This document shows, one piece after another, positions 9,144-16,426 of a stretch of DNA of 64,000 nt. Below the pieces are notes generated by a model that did no database searches, was not told the DNA's origin, and saw only the letters and a program-made list of their open reading frames with translations. A program made the position numbers and the translations under genes. Positions within the stretch are counted from its first letter, which is position 1. Every line of letters begins with the position of its first letter. The stretch comes from 2-12-FULL-35-15 sp036386835 (GTDB lineage: Bacteria > Bacteroidota > Bacteroidia > 2-12-FULL-35-15): positions 434,001 through 498,000 of the forward strand of contig DASVUX010000011.1 in the NCBI GenBank assembly GCA_036386835.1, given 5' to 3'.

Positions 9144-10049
9144 ATGCCTGGCATGAATGTCATATCCTGGTTTGATAAGAGCACCGTAAAACATTTACGG
9201 CTGCCATTCTCGTATCATTTAATGCCGGTATTCCTTTTTGCACTGAGCCAGGCCCGGCATATCGATCTTTTTAATGCAGCAATAGCTTTTTGTATACTTC
9301 ACCTGGTCATATACCCTTCCAGCAATGGTTACAACAGTTACCAGGACCGTGATGAAGGGAGTATCGGGGGCTTGAAGCATCCTCCAAAGGTTTCCGAGAA
9401 CCTTTTCTACGCAACTTTGTTACTTGATATACTGGGCGTAATTGCAGCATTGCTGGTAAGTGCCTGGTTCTCGGTTTTCGTCATGATCTATGTGCTGAGC
9501 TCCAGGGCTTATAGTTACAGGGCGCTCCGGTTGAAAAAATATGCGATAACAGGGTTTCTCACGGTCTTCCTGTTCCAGGGGGCATTTGCCTACCTGATGT
9601 GCGCATCTGCTTTTAGTGAATTCAGCTTTAAAAGCTTTTTTGTGATTGAAAACGTAGTTTGCATGAGTATAGCAAGCCTGTTCATTGGAAGTGTTTACCC
9701 GCTTACGCAGATCTACCAGCATAAAGCGGATAAAAAGGACGGGGTAACCACGATCAGTTATAAGCTGGGCTATCTTGGCACATTTTTTTTCTCAGCAGCC
9801 ATGTTTAGCATTGCCACCGCGCTGTTGTTCTTCTATTTTTCAATGAAGCAGCAGCAGATGGCATTTTTACTCTTTAACCTGGTGATGCTGCCGGTAGTGA
9901 TAAGGCTGATCATATGGTTTATAAGGGTTAAAAAAGATCATACGAAGGCAGATTTTGAGAATACGATGAGTATGAACCTGATGGCCTCCACCTGTATGAA
10001 CTTTTATTTTTTATTACTTATTTTAAATAATATCTATAACTGGTTTTGA
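9144..10049 (+). CDS. UbiA-family prenyltransferase
   Basis: This 301-residue integral membrane protein has about eight hydrophobic segments. The first UbiA aspartate-rich region appears as NSYQDRDEG near residue 64. The second is ADKKDG followed by VTTISYKLG near residue 195, which is the typical second-motif context. Family members attach a prenyl chain to an aromatic ring or a similar acceptor. The next gene, a type III polyketide synthase, overlaps it by four bases (TTGA), so the acceptor may be that enzyme's product; this is inference. A Met three codons downstream (9153) is an alternative start. Confidence 0.8.
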   Translation: MPGMNVISWFDKSTVKHLRLPFSYHLMPVFLFALSQARHIDLFNAAIAFCILHLVIYPSSNGYNSYQDRDEGSIGGLKHPPKVSENLFYATLLLDILGVIAALLVSAWFSVFVMIYVLSSRAYSYRALRLKKYAITGFLTVFLFQGAFAYLMCASAFSEFSFKSFFVIENVVCMSIASLFIGSVYPLTQIYQHKADKKDGVTTISYKLGYLGTFFFSAAMFSIATALLFFYFSMKQQQMAFLLFNLVMLPVVIRLIIWFIRVKKDHTKADFENTMSMNLMASTCMNFYFLLLILNNIYNWF

Positions 10050-11137
10050 GCAAGATAATCGCCATAGGCACAGCAGTCCCTGAACACCGCAGCAAGCAAA
10101 CCGCTATTCTGGAATTCATGCATGCCGCTTACAGCAATGAAACAGCTTCACGTAAGCTGAATGTATTGTTCAGTCACAGCGGTATCGAGGAACGCTATTC
10201 TGTCCTGCCGGATTTTGATAAGGCAAGGAACGAGCCTGTGTTTTTCAATGGTGTTCCAAGTTCGGCTAATGTGGTGAACAGGCTCGATGTGTTTAAAGAG
10301 CGTGCAATCCCGTTGGCCATCGAAGCGATCCATTCCGCATTTAAAAAGATAAATACCACAGTTGAAGCATATGGCGTTACTCACCTGGTTACAGTTACCT
10401 GTACCGGTATGTCAGCACCCGGAATTGATGCGGACATCATCAGGCAGCTGAATCTTCCTGAAGATATCTTCCGCACATCCGTTAATTTTCTTGGCTGCAA
10501 TGCTGCGTTTCATGCGATGAAGATCGCTGATATGATCTGCAGGACAGAGCCGGATGCAAAAGTGCTTATCGTGTGCGCGGAATTATGTACGCTTCATTTT
10601 CAACCGAAGGACAACCATGATAATCTCCTGTCGAATACTATTTTCGGTGATGGTGCCGCAGCATTGATCGTTACAGCGGATGAGGCGGCCAAAGGCCAAA
10701 AGGGATTTACTATAAACGGGTTCTATTCTTTGCTGTTGAATAAAGGAAGGGACCTGATGGGCTGGAACGTGACCCCGCTTAATTTTGAAATGATCCTTGA
10801 TGCCCGTATTCCGGAATTTATAGGTTCAGAAGCAGGATCAATTGTAAAAAAAGCAGCATTAAAATATAAGATAAGTCCGGAGAGTATTACTAACTGGGCG
10901 ATCCATCCCGGTGGAAAGAAAATCCTGGATACTATTAAGAAGCAATTGGCACTGACCGAAGAACAATTGAAGCCATCGTATAAGGTGTTGAGTGAGTATG
11001 GGAACATGTCGTCCCCGACAATCGTTTTTGTATTGAATGAGTTTATGGAAGATCCTGCAAAACACGGGGAAGATATTTTCGCTATCGGTTTCGGACCGGG
11101 ATTAAGCATTGAAACCGCATTGCTGAAGTATGAATAA
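10046..11137 (+). CDS. Type III polyketide synthase (chalcone/stilbene synthase superfamily)
   Basis: This homodimeric condensing enzyme of 363 residues is predicted to extend an acyl thioester with malonyl-CoA and cyclise the chain to an alkylresorcinol, alkylpyrone or related ring. The full catalytic triad is visible: C151 in FLGCNAAFHA, H287 in WAIHPGG and N320 in YGNMSSPT. The C-terminal GFGPGLSIE loop is also typical. Translation starts at TTG 10046, overlapping the UbiA stop. Starter-unit preference cannot be read. The gene order is like the Streptomyces srs operon (synthase, methyltransferase, flavoprotein), but with an added prenyltransferase. Confidence 0.9.
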   Translation: MSKIIAIGTAVPEHRSKQTAILEFMHAAYSNETASRKLNVLFSHSGIEERYSVLPDFDKARNEPVFFNGVPSSANVVNRLDVFKERAIPLAIEAIHSAFKKINTTVEAYGVTHLVTVTCTGMSAPGIDADIIRQLNLPEDIFRTSVNFLGCNAAFHAMKIADMICRTEPDAKVLIVCAELCTLHFQPKDNHDNLLSNTIFGDGAAALIVTADEAAKGQKGFTINGFYSLLLNKGRDLMGWNVTPLNFEMILDARIPEFIGSEAGSIVKKAALKYKISPESITNWAIHPGGKKILDTIKKQLALTEEQLKPSYKVLSEYGNMSSPTIVFVLNEFMEDPAKHGEDIFAIGFGPGLSIETALLKYE

Positions 11138-11241
11138 ATACTGTAAGTTAGGATTGTTATCCCAGCCGGGCTGAACGATTTTGCTCCGGTTAAAAAGAAA
11201 TAATCCAGGTTTCCCATTTTAGCTCCGCATAACACAAATAA

Positions 11242-11973
11242 ATGCCAACCAAATTTTCCAACCGCTCTTCTCAATCTGAATTACTGGATGCGCCAAATAT
11301 CCCGCGGGAATTACTTTTTCAAAACCTCAGGGAACTGGATTTCATTAACAGGACCCTCGGAGGACATTCTATAACTCTGGGAGGCATCAGGGAGCTTATA
11401 AAAGACAAAAGCAAGACGTATCATATTGTTGACATTGGTTGTGGCGGAGGTGATGCCATGAAAGAGATTTCACGCTGGGCACAAAAGAACGGGTTCAAAG
11501 TAAGATTAACGGGTGTGGACATGAATGCAGATTGTATTCAGTTTATGAAAACAGCTTGTAGTGATTTCCCCCAGATAAGTGGTGTTGTAATGGATTACCG
11601 TGTTTATCTTAAAACGAATGATTCCGTTGACATAATTCATTGTTCGCTTTTCTGTCATCACCTGAAGAACGAGGAGCTCACCGAATTGTTGGAATACATG
11701 AATAATTACGCAAAGGTTGGTTTTGTGATCAATGACCTGCAGCGCCACTGGTTCGCGTATTACAGCATAAAATTCCTTACACGGTTACTCAATGGCTCCG
11801 CACTTGTAAAGCATGATGCCCCTGTTTCTGTGCTGAGAGGTTTCAGGAAAAGTGAACTGGAAGCGCTGATAGCGGCTGCGAAGGTGAAGAATGTAACAAT
11901 AAGCTGGAAATGGGCTTTCCGGTATCTTATAGTTTCAAACGCAAACCCACTTTCCCGACTTCGCCCGAAATGA
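11242..11973 (+). CDS. Class I SAM-dependent methyltransferase
   Basis: The protein has 243 residues with motif I as VDIGCGGGD (D64 region), a GVDMNADC acidic-loop motif II, and DIIHCSLFCHHL as post-II. Its position between the type III PKS and an FAD oxidoreductase suggests O- or C-methylation of the polyketide ring. A 104-base spacer precedes it. The last residues (PLSRLRPK) are encoded inside a 57-base inverted repeat, so the native C-terminus may have been replaced by a repeat insertion; SAM-binding parts are intact. Confidence 0.8.
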   Translation: MPTKFSNRSSQSELLDAPNIPRELLFQNLRELDFINRTLGGHSITLGGIRELIKDKSKTYHIVDIGCGGGDAMKEISRWAQKNGFKVRLTGVDMNADCIQFMKTACSDFPQISGVVMDYRVYLKTNDSVDIIHCSLFCHHLKNEELTELLEYMNNYAKVGFVINDLQRHWFAYYSIKFLTRLLNGSALVKHDAPVSVLRGFRKSELEALIAAAKVKNVTISWKWAFRYLIVSNANPLSRLRPK

Positions 11974-12007
11974 CCTGCGCCAAGTCATTTCGAGGAGAGT
12001 CGGGAAA
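11951..12007. repeat. Intergenic inverted repeat overlapping the methyltransferase 3' end
   Basis: The outer arms are 11951-11960 and 11998-12007 (10 bp, perfect). The inner arms are 11966-11974 and 11984-11992 (9 bp, perfect) around a 9-base loop. The right half begins GTCATTTCGAGG, like a common Bacteroidota dispersed repeat. It encodes the last residues and stop of the methyltransferase and lies 18 bases before the FAD oxidoreductase, so it could also act as an mRNA-stabilising or attenuating hairpin. Confidence 0.7.
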
Positions 12008-12024
12008 CGTGCGAGGGAATATAA

Positions 12025-13161
12025 ATGAAGGATAACAATAAATACCAGATTTCCATCATCGGTGGCGGCCTTGCCGGCCTTACGCTGGCCATTCAAATGG
12101 CGGATGCGGGAATCTCGTGTATTCTCTTTGAAAAGAATAAGTATCCCTTTCATAAGGTATGCGGGGAATACATTTCAATGGAATCAAAAGGTTTTATTGA
12201 ACGCCTTGGCTTGGATCTCAACGATATGGATCTTCCGGTGATTAGCCGTTTACATGTTTCTTCCCCATCGGGAAAGCTGCTTAAACACAAGCTTGATTTG
12301 GGTGGTTTCGGGATAAGCCGGTTTTTACTGGATCACAGGCTCTCTGAAATAGCGAAGTCAAAAGGGGTAATTGTGATGGACGGGTGCCGCGTTGCAGATA
12401 TACGTTTTACAGGAGAGCATTTTATTATTGATTCTGAAAAAGGAACATTCCTTTCAGAAATATGTACAGGGGCATGGGGGAAAAAAAGCAACCTTGATAC
12501 AAAATTAAAAAGAGGTTTTACAAAAGGACCGAAGACGGAGAAGAATTATGTTGGGATAAAATACCACGTGAATATTGATTTTCCGCCTGACCTTATTGAG
12601 CTGCATAATTTTGAGAATGGTTATTGCGGAGTTTCTAAAATTGAAGGGAGCAGGTATTGCCTTTGCTACCTGTCTGATTCCGATAACCTGAAGAAATATT
12701 CAGGGAACATCAAAAAAATGGAAGAAGGAGTTTTGATGAAAAATCCGTTTTTGAAGCAACATCTTTCATCCGCATCTTTTTTGTTCGATGAGCCTTTGGC
12801 AATTTCGCAGATCCGGATCGGGTACAAAAGCGCAGTCGAGAATAACATATTAATGATCGGTGATACCGCGGGAAATATTGCGCCTTTAAGCGGCAATGGC
12901 ATGAGCATGGCGATGCGGAGTTCGTATCACCTGAATGAACTGCTCATCCAATATTTTAAAGGAGGAATGTCACGTGAATCCCTGGAGAATCAGTATGAAC
13001 GCTTTTGGAAAAAACAATTTAAAAAGCGGATTGAGTTTTCTGCATTTTTGCAGAAGATGCTGAAAAGCAAATTACTGACTGATCTTGCGATCCTTACCCT
13101 GAAGAGGGTGCCGTTTCTGCGTGATAAGGTGGTGAAGTCCACGCATGGGGAGCCATTCTGA
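12025..13161 (+). CDS. FAD-dependent oxidoreductase (geranylgeranyl-reductase/monooxygenase-like)
   Basis: This 378-residue flavoprotein has the Rossmann dinucleotide motif IIGGGLAGLTLA at the N-terminus. KVCGEYIS follows near residue 45, and LMIGDTAGNIAPLSGNGMSMA near residue 280 is the second FAD-binding GD motif. It belongs to the broad class that includes geranylgeranyl reductases and aromatic hydroxylases. In this operon it may hydroxylate the polyketide-derived ring to a quinol/quinone, as SrsC does in Streptomyces, or reduce a prenyl chain. The sequence alone does not decide. Confidence 0.8.
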   Translation: MKDNNKYQISIIGGGLAGLTLAIQMADAGISCILFEKNKYPFHKVCGEYISMESKGFIERLGLDLNDMDLPVISRLHVSSPSGKLLKHKLDLGGFGISRFLLDHRLSEIAKSKGVIVMDGCRVADIRFTGEHFIIDSEKGTFLSEICTGAWGKKSNLDTKLKRGFTKGPKTEKNYVGIKYHVNIDFPPDLIELHNFENGYCGVSKIEGSRYCLCYLSDSDNLKKYSGNIKKMEEGVLMKNPFLKQHLSSASFLFDEPLAISQIRIGYKSAVENNILMIGDTAGNIAPLSGNGMSMAMRSSYHLNELLIQYFKGGMSRESLENQYERFWKKQFKKRIEFSAFLQKMLKSKLLTDLAILTLKRVPFLRDKVVKSTHGEPF

Positions 13162-13189
13162 TATATAAATATATTACAATACTTAATTC

Positions 13190-13197
13190 TATCTTTG
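13190..13197 (+). promoter_or_regulatory. -7 promoter box (TATCTTTG) of the SDR gene
   Basis: It matches TAnnTTTG and ends four bases before the ATG at 13202, implying a leaderless or nearly leaderless mRNA. It suggests that the SDR can be transcribed separately from the upstream polyketide block. Confidence 0.6.
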
Positions 13198-13201
13198 TCA
13201 C

Positions 13202-13990
13202 ATGAATTTAGATCTTACAGGAAAAACAGCGATGGTGTGCGGGAGCACCCAGGGAATCGGAAAAGCATCGGCCATAGAGCTGGCTTTGCTTGGGGCGAAC
13301 ATTGTGCTGGTTGCACGGAACGAAGAATCGCTGAAGGCGGCCCTGAAAGACCTTGATGTATCAAAAGGGCAGGAACATGGTTTCCTTGCAGTGGATTTCC
13401 AGGCTCCTAACAAGGTGAAAGAGAAAGTAGATAATTACGTAGCCAGCAATGGGCCGGTCCACATCCTGGTCAATAATACAGGCGGTCCCCCGAGCGGGCT
13501 GATTCAAAACGCCAAAGTGGAGGATTTTCTCCAGGCGTTTAACAGTCATCTTGTTTGTAATCATTTGCTGGTACAATCATTAATGGATGGAATGAAGAAA
13601 GCACAGTATGGCCGTATAATAAATATCATCAGTACTTCAGTTAAGATCCCATTGAAAAACCTTGGAGTTTCAAATACAATACGTGCAGCTGTCGCCAACT
13701 GGAGCAAAACGCTTGCGAATGAGGTGGCTTCGTACGGTATCACCGTAAACAACGTGCTGCCTGGCGCCACATTAACAGGCCGCCTGCAAAGCATTATTGA
13801 AACCAAATCGAATCATACGGGTGAATCTCTCAATGAAATAAAGAATGAGATGGAAAGTGAAATTCCTTTGGGACGATTTGCAGAACCTTCTGAAATAGGC
13901 AATGCTGTTGCTTTTCTTGCTTCGCCTGCAGCTTCTTATATTACAGGAATTAATGTTCCGGTAGACGGTGGAAGAACAGGGTGTTTGTGA
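13202..13990 (+). CDS. SDR-family oxidoreductase with atypical active site
   Basis: This Rossmann-fold NAD(P)-dependent protein has 262 residues. The cofactor loop is GSTQGIGKA, the NNAG motif appears as NNTGG, and the C-terminus has the usual PVDGGRTG. At the position of the catalytic YxxxK the sequence reads SNTIR, so both Tyr and Lys are replaced. A known SDR subgroup with NNTGGP shares this feature, but its reaction is not settled. Annotation as 3-oxoacyl-ACP reductase would be unsafe. It lies 40 bases after the FAD oxidoreductase, with its own promoter box, so membership of the polyketide pathway is uncertain. Confidence 0.8.
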   Translation: MNLDLTGKTAMVCGSTQGIGKASAIELALLGANIVLVARNEESLKAALKDLDVSKGQEHGFLAVDFQAPNKVKEKVDNYVASNGPVHILVNNTGGPPSGLIQNAKVEDFLQAFNSHLVCNHLLVQSLMDGMKKAQYGRIINIISTSVKIPLKNLGVSNTIRAAVANWSKTLANEVASYGITVNNVLPGATLTGRLQSIIETKSNHTGESLNEIKNEMESEIPLGRFAEPSEIGNAVAFLASPAASYITGINVPVDGGRTGCL

Positions 13991-14025
13991 TAAAACAAAA
14001 TTTCTTTTAAGAGCAGCATCGTTCC

Positions 14026-14040
14026 CTCTCCTTTGGAGAG
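14026..14040. repeat. CTCTCC-TTT-GGAGAG intergenic hairpin
   Basis: Six-base perfect arms (14026-14031 and 14035-14040) flank a TTT loop between the convergent SDR and rnhA genes. The surrounding text (CCCTCTCC, GGAGTGAG) resembles a decayed copy of a widespread Bacteroidota intergenic repeat. It may also help terminate both transcripts. Confidence 0.5.
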
Positions 14041-14054
14041 AACTAGGAGTGAGA

Positions 14055-14531
14055 TCATAATAATTTCGAATCTTCTTTCTTTTTCTCTTCCTCGTACCCG
14101 TGGTCGATTTTAAGGTCGCCTCCCAGCGCTGCGGCAACTGCAAGTTCATCACAGCGGTTATTTTCCTTGTTGGAAGCGTGTCCCTTTACCCATACAAATT
14201 TTACCTTATGTTTGCGGTAAGCCCGTAAGAATCTAATCCAGAGATCAGCATTTTTCTTCCCGTTGAAATGTTTTTTCTCCCAGCCAAGAACCCATTTCAG
14301 TTCAACCGAATCCACAACATATTTTGAATCGGAATATACCGTTACCAGGCTCCCTTCTTTTTTTAATGATTCCAGCGCCACGATCACACTCATTAATTCC
14401 ATCCGGTTGTTCGTGGTCAGGCGGAAGCCTTCCGAGATCTCTTTCCTGAGCGTTCCGGCCAGCATAACTACCCCGTAACCTCCTGGTCCCGGATTTCCTC
14501 TTGAAGCCCCGTCTGTATATATCGAGATCAT
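14055..14531 (-). CDS. rnhA: Ribonuclease HI
   Basis: RNase HI cuts the RNA strand of RNA-DNA hybrids such as R-loops and primers. The 158-residue protein carries the acidic catalytic set D7 (YTDGASRGNPG), E45 (NNRMELM), D68 (SDSKYV) and D127 (NRCDELA), with H117 in the KGHASN loop. The last 20 residues are a charged tail (EEEKKKEDS) beyond the core fold. The gene is monocistronic and convergent with the SDR gene. Confidence 0.93.
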   Translation of the reverse strand: MISIYTDGASRGNPGPGGYGVVMLAGTLRKEISEGFRLTTNNRMELMSVIVALESLKKEGSLVTVYSDSKYVVDSVELKWVLGWEKKHFNGKKNADLWIRFLRAYRKHKVKFVWVKGHASNKENNRCDELAVAAALGGDLKIDHGYEEEKKKEDSKLL

Positions 14532-14559
14532 AAAATTAATTTAGTAGGCAATAAAATAA

Positions 14560-14632
14560 ATAGGCAGTGACACAGGCAATAAATTTAGTTTTCATAATTA
14601 TAGTTTTAACGGAATCATTGCCAACTGCCTAT
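14560..14632. repeat. Imperfect inverted repeat between marC and rnhA
   Basis: Perfect 9-base arms (14560-14568 and 14624-14632) enclose a second pair, GGCAAT (14575-14580) and ATTGCC (14617-14622). Downstream of marC on the minus strand, it could fold in that transcript's 3' end or mark the leader of rnhA. No function is assigned. Confidence 0.4.
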
Positions 14633-14656
14633 AGCAATTGTAAAAATTGGCAACAA

Positions 14657-15223
14657 CTACACCCCCGCATGGGTCCGGAATAACTTCACGGCAATTGCGA
14701 GCAATATCACCCCAAACACTTTTCTTAAAATGTTGATTCCTCCGGGTCCAAGAATTTTTTCAAGACGATAAGTATTCTTCAAAACTATATAAACGAAAAT
14801 CAGGTTGATAAGAATAGCTGCAATAATATTCTCCCCTTTATATTCTGCTCTTATAGAAAGTAAAGTTGTTAATGTCCCCGTTCCCGCTATGATAGGAAAA
14901 GCGATTGGAACAACTGAAGCCGTGTGGACCGATTCTTCCCTGTAGAACTTTATTCCTAGGATCATCTCGAGAGCGAGGAAAAAGATAATGAACGAACCGG
15001 CTATTGCAAAAGAGCTGACATCAATACCAATCAGCCCGAGGATTTGTTCACCGATGAACATAAACACCAGCATGATGGCGCCTGAAACCAATGTGGCCCT
15101 TTCCGACTGGATCTTCCCGAGCTTGGTCTGGAGGTCAAGAAGCACAGGTAGCGATCCGATGATGTCGATCACCGCGAAAAGGATCATGGTAATGGTGGCT
15201 ATTTCTTTTAAGTCAAATTCCAT
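14657..15223 (-). CDS. MarC-family integral membrane protein
   Basis: This 188-residue protein has about six membrane segments. It starts with LKEIATITMILFAVIDIIGSLP, whose D and P in the first helix are typical of MarC/YchE proteins, and GTGTLTTLLS in the middle matches the family's second half. Its molecular function is unknown; the old link with multiple antibiotic resistance was not upheld for E. coli MarC. It is transcribed toward rnhA, with a 144-base leader that could form alternative stems. Confidence 0.85.
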   Translation of the reverse strand: MEFDLKEIATITMILFAVIDIIGSLPVLLDLQTKLGKIQSERATLVSGAIMLVFMFIGEQILGLIGIDVSSFAIAGSFIIFFLALEMILGIKFYREESVHTASVVPIAFPIIAGTGTLTTLLSIRAEYKGENIIAAILINLIFVYIVLKNTYRLEKILGPGGINILRKVFGVILLAIAVKLFRTHAGV

Positions 15224-15259
15224 ATTTGCTGATTACGAATAAACACTAATGTATGAATC

Positions 15260-15312
15260 TGTTCGGCAGTTCAAGTGCCGCGCTTTCCGCATAATGCCCG
15301 CCCGGCCGAACA
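15260..15312 (-). other. Possible alternative stem-loops in the marC leader
   Basis: The stem 15260-15267/15305-15312 (8 bp, perfect) competes with a local hairpin 15264-15268/15276-15280 (5 bp). They lie between the purN stop and marC on the minus strand. This could be an attenuator-like fold or simply a decayed repeat; the 15224-15367 spacer shows nothing else. Confidence 0.3.
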
Positions 15313-15367
15313 CGCAGGTATAGGGAACGGGTTTGGCTGATTAAAGTCCTTATAACTGTACCCGCTT

Positions 15368-15940
15368 CTACAAGCTCCGGACGATCTTTTCAATAACTTC
15401 CGGAAAAAACGAATGCTCAAGCTGACGGATCTTGCTTGCCAGCAGCTCGGCTGTATCGCTGCCGGATACTTCGCATTTATATTGTGCGATGATTTCCCCT
15501 TCATCATACTTTTCGTTGACATAATGCACAGAGATGCCGCTCTCTTTTTCTTTCGCTTCGATTACCGCCCGGTGCACATTCATTCCGTACATGCCGTGGC
15601 CTCCGAATTTTGGCAGCAGGGCAGGATGGATATTAATGATCCGGTCTGGAAAAGCTTTTATGAGCCTGTCGGGGATCATCCAGAGGAAACCGGCCAGCAC
15701 GATCAAATCGGTTTGATCAGACAAAAGCCGCTCCGTAACATCGTTGCTTTCATAAAACGCTTCACGTGTAATCACCAGGAACGGGATGCCTGCTTTTTCC
15801 GCCCGTTCTAAAACCTTTGATTCCCTTTTGTTGGATACCACAAGGCTAACCCCTGCAACGTCAGAATCCCGGAAATGATCAATGATCTTCTGGGCATTCG
15901 TTCCATCACCGGAAGCGAAAATGACAATCTTTTTTTTCAT
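15368..15940 (-). CDS. purN: Phosphoribosylglycinamide formyltransferase (folate-dependent)
   Basis: PurN transfers the formyl group of 10-formyltetrahydrofolate to GAR, the third step of purine synthesis. The 190-residue protein has the substrate loop GDGTNAQ at residues 11-17. The catalytic residues N103 and H105 lie in NIHPALLP, and D146 in YDEGEI, matching the E. coli triad N106/H108/D144. A folate-independent counterpart, purT, lies at 50609-51781 in the same window, so the cell has two enzymes for this step. Confidence 0.93.
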   Translation of the reverse strand: MKKKIVIFASGDGTNAQKIIDHFRDSDVAGVSLVVSNKRESKVLERAEKAGIPFLVITREAFYESNDVTERLLSDQTDLIVLAGFLWMIPDRLIKAFPDRIINIHPALLPKFGGHGMYGMNVHRAVIEAKEKESGISVHYVNEKYDEGEIIAQYKCEVSGSDTAELLASKIRQLEHSFFPEVIEKIVRSL

Positions 15941-16109
15941 TCAGGCCACAAAATTAGGGTTTAAGAATGAATTCAGGCATTGGATCAGGAATAAATTTAA
16001 TTAAAGGAATCTCGCTTTAAGTCCCGGATAAATGGCACATATTTTACTGATAATCAAGTGGTAATTAATTAAAACAGCAAGGTAGGCAATGAATAGTTAG
16101 TATATTTTT

Positions 16110-16138
16110 TTGTAATTATCCATATAACTCTATCTTTG
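16110..16138 (+). promoter_or_regulatory. Promoter of acpP-fabF-rnc
   Basis: TTG at 16110-16112 and TATCTTTG at 16131-16138 are separated by 18 bases, a near-consensus Bacteroidota promoter. The box ends 31 bases before the acpP ATG, leaving a short A-rich leader. The rest of the spacer 15941-16109 shows nothing recognisable. Confidence 0.75.
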
Positions 16139-16169
16139 CACCCAAATTAACCCAAAAAACATTTAAAAA

Positions 16170-16406
16170 ATGTCAGACATTGCAACAAAAGTAAAAGCGA
16201 TCATCGTTGATAAATTAGGTGTTGACGAAAAAGAAGTTACACCGGCAGCCAGCTTTACAAATGATTTAGGAGCGGACTCATTGGATACTGTTGAGTTGAT
16301 CATGGAATTCGAAAAAGAATTCAACATTGCTATTCCTGACGACCAGGCTGAAAAGATTGGGACAGTTGGAGAAGCAATTTCTTACATCGAAGCAAACGCA
16401 AAATAA
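16170..16406 (+). CDS. acpP: Acyl carrier protein
   Basis: This 78-residue acidic four-helix protein carries growing fatty acyl chains on a phosphopantetheine arm. The attachment serine is S37 in GADSLDTVELIM. It heads the common Bacteroidota order acpP-fabF-rnc, 20 bases before fabF, and has a strong upstream promoter consistent with high expression. It may also supply acyl thioesters to the type III polyketide synthase at 10046; that is speculation. Confidence 0.97.
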   Translation: MSDIATKVKAIIVDKLGVDEKEVTPAASFTNDLGADSLDTVELIMEFEKEFNIAIPDDQAEKIGTVGEAISYIEANAK

Positions 16407-16426
16407 TTCCCTAAAGATTTATTTGA

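Noticed and set aside
13202..13990. Annotation as 3-oxoacyl-ACP reductase (fabG)
   Set aside because: The catalytic Tyr and Lys are missing, so the reaction cannot be assumed.
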